Assembly (NCBI RefSeq): GCF_038502225.1
Contig: NC_091303.1
Coordinates: forward strand, 27,380,830 to 27,444,829
Direction of reading: 5' to 3'
Length of the DNA stretch: 64,000 bases
Source of the DNA: Cherax quadricarinatus
Lineage: Eukaryota > Arthropoda > Malacostraca > Decapoda > Parastacidae
Shown here one piece after another: positions 30,163-39,896 of the stretch. Position numbers and translations under genes: made by a program. The notes beneath the pieces were generated by a model. The model saw nothing but the letters and a program-made list of their open reading frames with translations. It searched no databases and had not been told where the DNA came from. The first letter of the stretch is position 1, and the number at the start of each line of letters is the position of its first letter.

Positions 30163-31677
30163 TAAAGTGTCCAGTGATTGTACATATGTATATATATAAA
30201 GCAATCATAATAAACATTTATTTACATTGTTTGTTTGTGTAAACAAGTTTTAGCAACATTATAATGATATGAGTGTTTTTGCTATAATTGTGTTACATTC
30301 AACGAGTGTATATTTGAACATTGCACAATAATTTGGTCTCACAGGCCACAAAAGTTATGTGAAAAAATAAAATAGTGAAAAAAACAAGAAACCATCGAAT
30401 ACAAGTAAATAAAAGTTTACCGGGTGAGCGGCAGTCGCCGCTGTTGCCGCCAGCAGATCAATTTCAGCAAACTTCAGGACTCTATATCTCGGTAAGTACT
30501 GATGGGAAAAATTTTTTTTGGGGACTAAAACAATCAGAAAAATAATCTTAACATTTTCATAAGAAAAAATAATTTTTTTTTTTTCGAATATTTTGCGACA
30601 CCAGAAGCAACTTCAGGATTTGGCCCTTCGACAGTCAAAGGGTTAACGATAATTTCAATTAATATCGGATTATTATCGTTGGTCGAGGGTCCACTGTACT
30701 TAAATAATTGTTAAAAAAATTATTTTTTTTTGTGAATTTTTTGTCTGGAACGGATTAATTGTATTTCCATTAATTCTTATGGGAAATATGAATTCGGTTT
30801 TCGGCCAACCTTCTGGAACGGATTATGGCCGATAACTGAGGGTCCACTGTATAGTATTTATGGTTGTATTCTTGTTTTCTTGGTCTCATTTGATAGAATG
30901 CAAAACATATTATAGAAATAGAGGTGATTTTGATTGGTTTTACTATGAAAAGAACCTTGAAATGGCGCTCAAAGTAGAGGAAATGTTTGATGTTTGCCAA
31001 TGTTCAAAAGTAAACAAATGATGTTGTTTTCCAACTAGTTGTTGTCCAACTAGCCATTCTAATATGCAGTCATGAATGGGTTGACATTATTCATACAATT
31101 ATTACAATATTGCAGTAGTCTGCATAACAGTAAATCTTCTATTTTTTGTTTGAATAAAAATTCAAAATAGAAAGCAAGAGTAATATCAGAGGGGCCTGGA
31201 GATGTGGCTGATGAACAAAAAAAAATGTTATTTTAGAGCCAGGAATGTCTGCATTGTTCATTCCGGACCCTATTTTGAAATTGTCATATTTTTTAAGTTT
31301 CGTGAAATTGGCCAAATTGGAAATTTCTGGCCATGTTATTGGGTAGTTGAAATCAGTAAATGGGCAGTTTCCTGTACTCAATCGATAGAACAAATGGAGT
31401 TCTAAAGAAATAGCTATGAGTTTGTTTGACTGGAACAATGGAATTAGTTGAAAATAGGGCTCAAAGTGGGCGAAATCGCAGATTCGTAAATATCGACGAG
31501 GTCACTAACTTCGCGAGAGCATAATTCCGTCAGTTTTCCATCAAATTTTATTCTTTTGGTGTAATTACAATCGGGAAAAGATTCTCTATCATTTCATAAG
31601 AATTTTTTTTTTTTTTTTAAATTTTGCAACATCAGGAGACACCTCAGGATTTGGGGTTGCGACAGTCAAGGGATTAA

Positions 31678-32149
31678 ATCATACAGAATTAAAACTGTAC
31701 TCATTTTCGAGCTGTTCTTCCTCCTCATGCACTGTTTTATTGTATGATAAGGCTTTTTTTCCTAATAATAAGGCCATCAAGTGGAACACCTTTCTTTGTC
31801 TTTCAGTCCAGGGGCGTTGACCCCCAGAACTCTCTCCAGGTAACCTATTCCTCATTCTTTTCACTGTCACATTGTGGTTTACTCACTGCACAAGATTTTA
31901 TCTTTGCCTCTTGTCTTGAATTACCTGCTGTGACAGGTGGGTCTCAAAAACTGTGAGATTTATGGTGGTATCAGTCATCAGTCATACTTTCACCCACTAT
32001 ATGAGAGCTCACAAGACACAAAAACATCACACACACTCTAGATGAAAGTGCCAGGATATATGAAATGCCTTGTGGATGTTTTGATACAATAAATATCACG
32101 AAAGCTGGCATATTTAAAATAAAATATTTCTTTCTTCTTCTTCTTCTTT
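31678..32149. other. intronic sequence without recognisable feature
   Basis: Between the M2 right end and the LINE leader. It has some (TTC)n at 32130-32150 but no supported gene or element end. Confidence 0.5.
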
Positions 32150-32218
32150 TTAGTAATCTGTACAGGAAAAAGGGGTTACTAGCCCATTGTTTCCGGCATT
32201 TCAGTTGACTTTTACAAC

Positions 32219-33031
32219 ATGGTGGGATGTCTGAATGTGCGTGGATGTTGTGCGAATGATAAGAAAGAGATGATTGTGGATGTTATGAATGAGAAGAAGC
32301 TGGATGTCTTGGCTTTAAGTGAAACAAAGCTGAAGGGGGTGGGAGAGTTTCAGTGGAGAGAAGTATATGGGATTACGTCAGGGGTTTCAAATAGAGTTAG
32401 AACTAAAGAAGGAGTAGCAATAATGTTGAAGGATAAGCTATGGCAGGAAAAGAGGGAGCAGTATATATGTATTACTTCAAGGTTTATGTGGAGTAAAATA
32501 AAGGTTGGATGCGAAAAGTGGGTTATAGTAAGCGTATATGCACCTGGAGAAGAGAGAAGTGTAGAGGAGAGAGAGAGGTTTTGGGAATTGTTGAGTGAGT
32601 GTGTGGGGAGTTTTGAACCAAGTGTGAGAGTACTTCTGGTTGGGGATTTCAATGCTAAAGTGGGTAAAAATGTTGTGGAGGGAGTAGTAGGTAAATTTGG
32701 TGTGCCAGAGGTAAATGAAAATGGGGAGCCTTTAATTGAGCTATGTGTAGAAAGAGGTTTGGTAATAAGTAATACACATTTTATGTAAAAGAGGATAAAT
32801 AAATATACAAGGTATGATATAGCACATAATGAAAGTAGTTTGTTAGATTATATATTGGTGGATAAAAGGTTGATGTGTAGGTTTCAGGATGTACATGTTT
32901 ATAGAGGGGCAACTGATATATCAGATCATTATTTAGCTGTAGCTACAGTTAGAGTAAGAGGTAGATGGGACAAAAGAAAAATGGCAACAAGTAAGAGAGA
33001 GGTGAAAGTGTATAAACTAAGGAAGGAATAA
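32219..33031 (+). pseudogene. LINE apurinic-type endonuclease domain
   Basis: This is the N-terminal domain of a LINE polyprotein, which nicks target DNA. It opens 'MVGCLNVRGCCANDKKEMIV', with 'LALSETKLKGVG' holding the catalytic Glu. It continues through 'VSVYAPGEERS' and 'VLLVGDFNAKVGKNV', with the Asp/Asn pair, to 'LLDYILVDKRLM' and 'ISDHYLAVATVRVRG', with the Asp-His pair. An in-frame TAA at 32786 replaces a residue after 'ISNTHFM' and another TAA ends the frame at 33029. All catalytic motifs are recognisable. GenBank-style annotation often labels this domain craniofacial development protein 2-like. Confidence 0.88.
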
Positions 33032-33295
33032 GTTTGGGTCAGATATAAGCAACTATTGGCAGAAAGGTGGGCTAGTGCAAGTATGAGTATGAGAAGGGGG
33101 GGTTGAAGAGGGCTAGAATAGTTTTAAAAATGCAGTATTAGAATGTGGGGAAGAAGTTTTTGGCTCTAGGAGGGTGGGTGCACGAGGAATGAGGAGTGAT
33201 TGGTGAAATGATGAAGTAAAGGGTGTGATAAAAGAGAAAAAGGTAGCTTATGAGAGGTTTTTACAAAGCAGAAGTGTTATAAGAAGAACAGAGTA

Positions 33296-34452
33296 CAGTG
33301 GAACCTCAAATATCGAACTTAATCCGTTCCAGGAGCTAGTTCTAAATTCAACAAGTCTGAAAATCGAAGCAATATTTCCCATAAGAAATAATGGAAATAC
33401 AATTAATCCATTCCAGAAAGCCAAAAATATTCACAAAAACATACATTTTATAGAGATTAATTACAGTTTTACATACACACAACAAATACCATAGTGTTCA
33501 ATTATGTATATAAATATAAAATAACATTTTTACTTACTTTTATTGAAGACTGGTGATGGCATCTGGAAGATAGGGAGGAGGAGAGAGGGAGTTGGGGTTA
33601 GTGTTTGGAAGGAGAATCCCCCTCCATGAGGACTTCAGGTAAAGCCCTTTCTGGGGTTACTTCCCTTCTCTGTCTTTTAATACCACTAGGACCAGCTTGA
33701 GAGTCACTGGACCCCTGTCTCACAAAATAACTGTCCATAGTCCTCTGTTTCTGGCATCTCTTTAACATTTCCCTAAAATGGGACATGGTTCTGTCACTGA
33801 ACTGGTTCCAGGAGTTTTCTGTACTAGATCAGCATGCAACTTCCTTGCCTTTTTGCAAATAATCGTCTCTGAAACACTGTCACCTGCCATCTCTTTATCC
33901 TTGATCCACACCAGCAACAACTTCTCAACCTCTTCAACTATTTGTGGTCTTTTTTTGGTTAGCATATTAACACCTTTTGCAACATCAGCTTCCTTGATAT
34001 GTTCTTTCTTTGCCAGGATAGAACTGATGGTCGACTTGTTTTTCCCATACATCCTGGCAAGCTCAGCAAGTCTCACACCACTCTCATACTTATCATTTCC
34101 TTCTTCACATCTATGGTGTTTCTCACTTTCTTTACCACAGGGGTACCACTAGCAAGTTTCTTTGGGCTCATGGTAGCTTGTTTCACAGTCTCACAAGCAC
34201 TAAAGACAATGAAATAATCGTAAAATGTTTGAATGAGAGTGCAGGTTAGTGTTCACTCAAGCATTAACAAAGCCAGACTGGCTCACGGCGCCTGCGCGGG
34301 GATGCGGACAGAGCGGGCTGGTGGACAGGTCCGGTACCCGGCGGTCCCAAAATAGGGGCGTGTTCAATAATAGGGACCAAGTTGGTTCGAAAAAAGGGTT
34401 CTGCTTTTGAAACGTTCGATTAGTGATACGTTCGAAATTTGAGGTTCCACTG
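33296..34452 (-). mobile_element. Tigger deletion derivative T4
   Basis: CAGTGGAACCTCAAATATCGAA starts at 33296 and the inverse TTTGAGGTTCCACTG ends at 34452, with TA on both sides. It is 1.16 kb with most of the DDE domain deleted. It sits inside the LINE between endonuclease and RT. Confidence 0.88.
33598..34171 (-). pseudogene. internally deleted Tigger transposase (T4)
   Basis: From ATG 34171 the minus strand reads 'MSPKKLASGTPVVKKVRNTI'. A shift near 34100 leads into 'LAELARMYGKNKSTISSILA' and 'EVEKLLLVWIKDKEMAGDSV' (HTH regions). At about 33810 it jumps from '..LVQKTPGTS' to 'MSHFREMLKRCQKQRTMDSY', the C-terminal tail, ending '..GDSPSKH' at 33598-33600. The whole catalytic domain between is deleted, so it could bind at most. 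Confidence 0.85.
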
Positions 34453-34928
34453 TATATGGAGAGCAAAAGAAAGGTGAAGAGAGTGGTGAGAGAGTGTAAA
34501 AGGAGAGCAGATGATAGAGTGGGAGAGGCACTCTCAAGAAATTTTGATAAAAATAAGAAAAAATTTTGGAGTGAGATAAACAAGTTAAGAAAGCCTAGGG
34601 AATGAATGGATTTGTCAATTAAAAACAGAGGAGGGGAGTTAGCAGATGGGGAGATGGAGGTATCGGGTAGATGCCGGGAATATTTTGAGGAACTTTTAAA
34701 TGTTGACGAAGAAAGGAAGGCAGTAATTTCATGCAATGGCCAGGGAGGTATACCATCTTTTAGTAGCGAAGAAGAGCAGGATGTGAGTGTGGGGGAGGTG
34801 CGTGAGGCATTACGTAGACTGAAAGGGGGTAAAGCAGCTGGAACTGAAGGGATCATGACAGAAATGTTAAAAGCAGGGGGGATATAGTGTTGGAGTGATT
34901 GGTATTTTTGTTTAATAAATGTATGAAA
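34453..34928 (+). pseudogene. LINE A host copy, linker and start of RT
   Basis: 'MESKRKVKRVVRECKRRADD' to 'FWSEINKLRKPRE' ends in a TGA at 34603. Then 'MDLSIKNRGGELADGEMEVS' runs to 'LKGGKAAGTEGIMTEMLKAG' and a stop near 34885. At 34917-34928 the sequence AAATGTATGAAA is the target of the younger LINE. The frame continues after 37032. Confidence 0.8.
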
Positions 34929-37020
34929 TTTTGGAGTGAGTTAAACAAGTTAAGAAAGCCTAGGGAAAATATGGATTTGTCAGTTAAAAACAGAGTAGGG
35001 GAGTTAGTAGATGGGGAGATGGAGGTATTAGGTAGATGGCGAGAATATTTTGAGTAACTTTTAAATGTTAAGGAAGAAACAGAGGCAGTAATTTCATGCA
35101 CTGGTCAGGGAGGTATACCATGTTTTAGGAGTGAAGAAGAGAAGAATGTAAGTGTGGGGGAGGTACGTGAGGCATTACGTAAAATGAAAGGGGGTAAAGC
35201 AGCTGGAACTGATGGGATCATGACAGAAATGTTAAAAGCAGGGGGGGATATAGTGTTGGAGTGGTTGGTACTTCTGTTTAATAAATGTATGAAAGAGGGG
35301 AAGGTACCTAGGGATTGGCAGAGAGCATGTATAGTCCCTTTATATAAAGGGAAAGGGGACAAAAGAGACTGTAAAAATTATAAAGGAATAAGCTTACTGA
35401 GTATACCAGGAAAAGTGTACGGTAGGGTTATAATTGAAAGAATTAGAGGTAAGACAGAATGGAGGATTGTGGATGAGCAAGGAGGTTTCAGAGTGGGTAG
35501 GGGATGTGTAGATCAAGTGTTTACATTGAAGCATATATGTGAACAGTATTTAGATAAAGGTAGGGAAGTTTTTATTGCATTTATGGATTTAGAAAAGGCA
35601 TATGATAGAGTGGATAGAGGAGCAATGTGGCAGATGTTGCAAGTATATGGAATAGGTGCTAAGTTATTAAATGCTGTAAAGAGTTTTTATGAGGATAGTG
35701 AGGCTCAGGTTAGGGTGTGTAGAAGAGAGGGAGACTACTTCCCGGTAAAAGTAGGTCTTAGACAGGGATGTGTAATGTCACCATGGTTGTTTAATATATT
35801 TATAGATGGGGTTGTAAAGGAAGTAAATGCTAGGGTGTTCGGGAGAGGGGTGGGATTAAATTTTGGGGAATCAAATTCAAAATGGGAATTGACACAGTTA
35901 CTTTTTGCTGATGATACTGTGCTTATGGGAGATTCTAAAGAAAAATTGCAAAGGTTAGTGGATGAGTTTGGGAATGTGTGTAAAGGTAGAAAGTTGAAAG
36001 TGAACATAGAAAAGAGTAAGGTGATGAGGGTATCAAATGATTTAGATAAAGAAAAATTGGATATCAAATTGGGGAGGAGGAGTATGGAAGAAGTGAATGT
36101 TTTCAGATACTTGGGAGTTGACGTGTCGGCGGATGGATTTATGAAGGATGAGGTTAATCATAGAATTGATGAGGGAAAAAAGGTGAGTGGTGCGTTGAGG
36201 TATATGTGGAGTCAAAAAACGTTATCTATGGAGGCAAAGAAGGGAATGTATGAAAGTATAGTAGTACCAACACTCTTATATGGGTGTGAAGCTTGGGTGG
36301 TAAATGCAGCAGCGAGGAGACGGTTGGAGGCAGTGGAGATGTCCTGTTTAAGGGCAATTTTTGGTGTAAATATTATACAGAAAATTCGGAGTGTGGAAAT
36401 TAGGAGAAGGTGTGGAGTTAATAAAAGTATTAGTCAGAGGGCAGAAGAGGGGTTGTTGAGGTGGTTTGGTCATTTAGAGAGAATGGATCAAAGTAGAATG
36501 ACATGGAAAGTATATAAATCTATAGGGGAAGGAAGGCGGGGTAGGGGTCGTCCTCGAAAGGGTTGGAGAGAGGGGGTAAAGGAGGTTTTGTGGGCAAGGG
36601 GCTTGGACTTCCAGCAAGCGTGCGTGAGCGTGTTAGATAGGAGTGAATGGAGACGAATGGTACTTGGGACCTGACGATCTGTTGGAGTGTGAGCAGGGTA
36701 ATATTTAGTGAAGGGATTCAGGGAAACCGGTTATTTTCATATAGTCGGACTTGAGTCCTGGAAATGGGAAGTACAATGCCTGCACTTTAAAGGAGGGGTT
36801 TGGGATATTGGCAGTTTGGAGGGATATGTTGTGTGTCTTTATATGTGTATGCTTCTGGACTGTTGTATTCTGAGCACCTCTGCAAAAACAGTGATAATGT
36901 GTGAGTGTGGTGAAAGTGTTGAATGATGATGAAAGTATTTTCTTTTTGGGGATTTTCTTTCTTTTTTTTGGGTCACCCTGCCTCGGTGGGAAACGGCCGA
37001 CTTGTTGAAAAAAAAAAAAA
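34929..37020 (+). mobile_element. younger LINE A copy inserted into the host LINE
   Basis: The 12-bp AAATGTATGAAA lies at 34917-34928 and again at 37021-37032, directly after a poly(A) tail (37008-37020). The insert starts mid-ORF at TTTTGGAGTGAG (5' truncation). It produces an apparent 360-bp direct duplication (34564-34928 and 34929-35290) because the insert and host are the same family. Confidence 0.9.
35058..36674 (+). CDS. LINE reverse transcriptase, 5'-truncated, 538 open codons
   Basis: It would copy LINE RNA into DNA at a nicked target. The frame is open from 35058, after a TAA at 35055, to the stop at 36672. RT motifs in order: 'GGKAAGTDGIMTEMLKAGGD', 'PLYKGKGDKRDCKNYKGISL', 'EQGGFRVGRGCVDQVFTL', 'FIAFMDLEKAYDRVD' (motif A Asp), 'GLRQGCVMSPWLFNIFIDG' (motif B), 'LLFADDTVLMGD' (motif C FADD), 'VFRYLGVDVSAD' (thumb) and 'LLYGCEAWVVNAAARRRLEA'. 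The C-terminal part is rich in WFGHLERMD-type sequence. There is no start codon because the copy is truncated; the endonuclease is missing and the one TAA lies in 'YFE*LLNV'. It is the best-preserved RT here but cannot act alone. Confidence 0.88.
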   Translation, partial: LLNVKEETEAVISCTGQGGIPCFRSEEEKNVSVGEVREALRKMKGGKAAGTDGIMTEMLKAGGDIVLEWLVLLFNKCMKEGKVPRDWQRACIVPLYKGKGDKRDCKNYKGISLLSIPGKVYGRVIIERIRGKTEWRIVDEQGGFRVGRGCVDQVFTLKHICEQYLDKGREVFIAFMDLEKAYDRVDRGAMWQMLQVYGIGAKLLNAVKSFYEDSEAQVRVCRREGDYFPVKVGLRQGCVMSPWLFNIFIDGVVKEVNARVFGRGVGLNFGESNSKWELTQLLFADDTVLMGDSKEKLQRLVDEFGNVCKGRKLKVNIEKSKVMRVSNDLDKEKLDIKLGRRSMEEVNVFRYLGVDVSADGFMKDEVNHRIDEGKKVSGALRYMWSQKTLSMEAKKGMYESIVVPTLLYGCEAWVVNAAARRRLEAVEMSCLRAIFGVNIIQKIRSVEIRRRCGVNKSISQRAEEGLLRWFGHLERMDQSRMTWKVYKSIGEGRRGRGRPRKGWREGVKEVLWARGLDFQQACVSVLDRSEWRRMVLGT

Positions 37021-37032
37021 AAATGTATGAAA

Positions 37033-38401
37033 GAGGGGAAGGTACCTAGGGACTGGCAGAGAGCATGTATAATTCCTTTATATAAAGGGGAGGGGACAAA
37101 AGAGATTGTAAAAATTATAAAGGAATAAGTTTACTGAGTGTACTAGGAAAAGTGTATGGTAGGGTTACTATTGAAAGAATTAGAGGCAAGACAGAATGTA
37201 GGATTGGGGATGAGCAAGGAGGTTTTAGAGTAGGTAGGGGATGTGTAGATCAAGTGTTTACATTGAAGCAAATGTGTGAGCAGTATTTAGATAAAGGTAG
37301 GGAAGTTTTCATTGCATTTATGGATTTAGAAAAGGCATATGATAGAATGGATAGGGGAGCAATGTGGCAGATGTTGCAAGTATATGGAATAGGTGGTAAG
37401 TTATTAAATGCTGTAAAGAGTTTTTATGAGGATAGTGAGGCTCAGGTTAGGGTGTGTAGAAGAGAGGGAGACTACTTCCTGGTAAAGGTGGATCTTAGAC
37501 AGGGATGTGTAATGTCACCATGGTTGTTTAGTATATTTATAGATGGGGTTGTAAAAGAAGTGCTAAGGTGTTGGGGAGAGGGGTGAGATTAAAGTATGAG
37601 GAATCAAATACAAAATGGGAAATGACACAGTTACTTTTTGCTGATGATACTGTGCTTATGGGAGATTCTAAAGAAAAGTTGCAAAGGTTAGTGGACGAGT
37701 TTGGGAGTGTGTGTAAAGGTAGAAAGTTGAAAGTGAACATAGAAAAGAGTAAAGTGATGAGGGTATCAAATGATTTAGAAAAAGAAAAATTGGATATCAA
37801 ACTAGAGAGGAGTAGTATGGAAGAAGTGAATGTTTTCAGATATTTGGGAGTTGACGTGTCAGCGGATGTATGTATGAAGGATGAAATTAACCACAAAATT
37901 GATGAAGGAAAAAAGGTGAGTGGTGCATTGGGGTATATGTGGAGACATAAAACATTATCTATGGAGGCAAAGAAGGGAATGTATGAAAGTATAGTGGTAC
38001 CAACACTCTCATATGGGTGTGAAGCTTTGATTGTAAATGCTGCAGTGTGGAGGCGGTTGGAGGTGGTGGAGATGTCATGTCTAAGGGCAATGTGTGGTGT
38101 AAATATTATGCAGAGAATTCGGAGTGTGGAAATTAGGTGTGGAGTAAATAAAAGTATTAGTCAGAGGGCTGAAGAGGGGTTGTTGAGGTGGTTTGGTCAT
38201 TTAGAGAGAATGGATCAAAGTAGAGTGACATGGAGAACATATAAATCTGTAGGGGAAGGAAGGCGGGGTAGGGGTCATCCTCGAAAAGGTTGGAGGGAGA
38301 GAGTAAAGGAGGTTTTGTGGGCAAGGGTCTTAGACTTCCAGCAAGCGTGCATGAGCTTGTTAGATAGGAGTGAATGGAGACGAATGGTATTTGGGACCTG
38401 A
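37033..38401 (+). pseudogene. LINE A host copy, rest of RT
   Basis: It follows directly on the host fragment ending at 34928. Readable 'VYGRVTIERIRGKTECRIGD', 'FIAFMDLEKAYDRMD' and 'LRQGCVMSPWLFSIFIDGVV' run to 37586. A shift near 37560 leads to the frame 37568-38401 with 'LLFADDTVLMGD', 'VFRYLGVDVSAD' and 'RWFGHLERMDQSRVTWR'. A nine-base loss drops three residues from 'EIRRRCGVNK'. Frameshifts and stops disable it. It differs from the younger copy at many scattered positions, as expected for an older insertion. Confidence 0.85.
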
Positions 38402-38828
38402 GGACCTGTTGGAGTGTGAGCAGGGTAATATTTAGTGAAGGGATTCAGGGAAACCGGTTATTTTTAAATAGCTGGACTTGAGTACTGGGAATGGGAAGTA
38501 CAGTGCCTGCACTTTAAAGGAGGGGTTTGAGATATTGGCAGTTTGGAGGGATATGTTGTGTATCTTTACATGTATATGCTATTGTGGGCACCTCTGCAAA
38601 AACAGTGATTATGTGTGAGTGAGGTGAAAGTGTTGAATGATGATGAAAGTATTTTCTTTTTGGGAGTTTTCTTTCTTTTTGGGTCACCCTGCTTCAGTGG
38701 GAGATGGCCAATTTGTTAAAAAAAAAAATTATGTATATTAAGTAAGTTCATGTTTTTGAAGAGAGGTGGGGTGTGTTGTCTGGCACTGGGGTTTGTGATC
38801 ATCCTCACTGCTGCTTTTTGTTGGGTTA

Positions 38829-39896
38829 TTAACCCTTTGAGGGTCGCCAGGCCCTCTCAGAGACTTGCTCTCAGGGTCGCCAAAATTAAAAAAAATTCTT
38901 ATAAAAAGATAGAGAATCTTTTCCCGATCATAATGACACCCAAAGTATGAAATTTGATGGAAAACTTACGGAATTATGCTCTCGTGAAGTTAGCGGTCTC
39001 GATGATGTTTACGCATCAGCGATTTTGCCCACTTTGAGCCCTATTTTCGGCCAATTCCAGTGTACTAGTCAACAAAAATCATAACTATTTTGCTCGAACT
39101 CCGTTTTTTCTATCGAATGAGTACAAGAAACCACCTATTTACCGATTTCAACTATGCAATAAAGTGGTCAGAATTTAGCAATTTTGCCAATTTCACACAA
39201 ATTTCAAAAGATGCCAATTTCCAAATAGGGTCCAGAATAAACAAGAAAGACATTCCTGGCACTAAAATAACATTTCCTCTGTTCATTAGTCACGTCCCCA
39301 GGCCCCTCTTACATTTCTTTTGCTTTCCACTTTGAATTTTTATTCTCACAAAAAAAAAATAAGGTTTACTGTTATGCAGACTACTGCATTAGTGTAGAAA
39401 TGGTATAAATAATATTGGCGCACTTGTGAAAGAATATCAGACTCACCAGTTGACGTGTATTGGACGCTTAGCATGATTTGTTTACTTTTGAACTTTGGTA
39501 AAAATCGAACATTTCTGCTACTTTGAGCTCAATTTCAAGGTACTTTTCATTGTAAAACCTGTCAAAATCATCTCAATTATTGTAATACATCTTCCATTCT
39601 ATACAATGAGACCAGGAAAACTAGAATACAACAATAAATACCATATGAAAATACAGTGCAAAGTCGCTGTTTTAAACCAAAAACATGGTCAAATTTTTTT
39701 TTTCTCATTACGCACTGTGTGCTTCAGGATTTTTTTTTATACTGCACACACTGACCACATAGACCCATTCTTTCATATGTAGGCCTTCCAGCTTTCTCTT
39801 GCTAGATTTGAGGGCGCTAGAATTTATGCGTACTAGTACGTCAAAAACCCTGACTCATAAGCCGTACTAGTACTGCCGAAACCCTGAAAGGGTTAA
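38829..39896 (-). mobile_element. piggyBac-type MITE M4, reverse orientation
   Basis: TTAA lies at 38829-38832 and 39893-39896. Minus-strand palindromes AGTACTAGTACG and CGTACTAGTACG start 22 and 56 bp from the right TTAA. It is almost identical to M3 over most of its length, suggesting recent activity. It interrupts LINE B inside the C-terminal RT codons. Confidence 0.88.

Larger units (their letters stand above)
27705..30646 (+). mobile_element. piggyBac-like transposon P3, apparently complete
   Basis: The TTAA target is duplicated at 27705-27708 and 30643-30646. Terminal inverted repeats are TTAACCCTTTGACTGTCG and the complement of CGACAGTCAAAGGGTTAA, 18 bp with no mismatch. One uninterrupted transposase gene lies between. 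The 2.94-kb size fits autonomous piggyBac elements. It lies in the 3' UTR of T3. Confidence 0.93.
25427..30696 (+). mobile_element. Tigger/pogo DNA transposon T3 carrying intact piggyBac P3
   Basis: CAGTGGACCCTCGACCAACG starts at 25427. The inverse TTGGTCGAGGGTCCACTG ends at 30696. The TA target flanks both ends. Transposase pseudogene 25706-27494 is followed by 3' UTR and, at TTAA 27705, the piggyBac insertion. The 50 bp after 30646 complete the right end. Confidence 0.92.
19062..30849 (+). mobile_element. Tigger-type transposon T0, old copy carrying several insertions
   Basis: The left end CAGTGGACCCACGGTTATTGG is at 19062. The inverse right end CGATAACTGAGGGTCCACTG is at 30849. The TA target is duplicated (19060-19061 and 30850-30851). 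Own sequence: 5' leader with ATGAACCCCAAAAAA at 19298, a C-terminal transposase tail at 25066-25360, 3' UTR with AATAAAG (25410-25416), and 30697-30849. The middle is filled by T5, M3 and T3. Confidence 0.7.
18818..31677 (+). mobile_element. piggyBac-type MITE M2, split by an 11.8-kb Tigger nest
   Basis: TTAA lies at 18818-18821 and 31674-31677. Ends are TTAACCCCTTGACTGT and the inverse of ACAGTCAAGGGATTAA. The element's own DNA is 18822-19061 and 30850-31673. Joined at the TA they restore the continuous MITE block (GTCTATTTTCGTA then TAGTATTTATGGTTGTATTC), equivalent to 4270-4295 in M1. It is the outermost layer of the nest. Confidence 0.8.
32150..38729 (+). mobile_element. RTE-like LINE family A host copy, interrupted twice
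   Basis: Own sequence is 32150-33295 (leader and endonuclease), 34453-34928 (linker and start of RT) and 37021-38729 (RT to poly(A)). A Tigger derivative fills 33296-34452 and a younger LINE of the same family fills 34929-37020. The copy ends with GTCACCCTGCTTCAGTGGGA and an A-run at about 38719-38729. The RTE-like clade call is tentative. Confidence 0.85.

Noticed and set aside
34257..34856. Minus-strand open frame of 199 codons
   Set aside because: It is antisense to LINE linker/RT codons and crosses the Tigger T4 end; no family similarity.
35735..36067. Minus-strand Ser/Thr/Phe-rich frame (and its copy at 37537-37896)
   Set aside because: It recurs only because it is antisense to the same LINE RT region in two copies.
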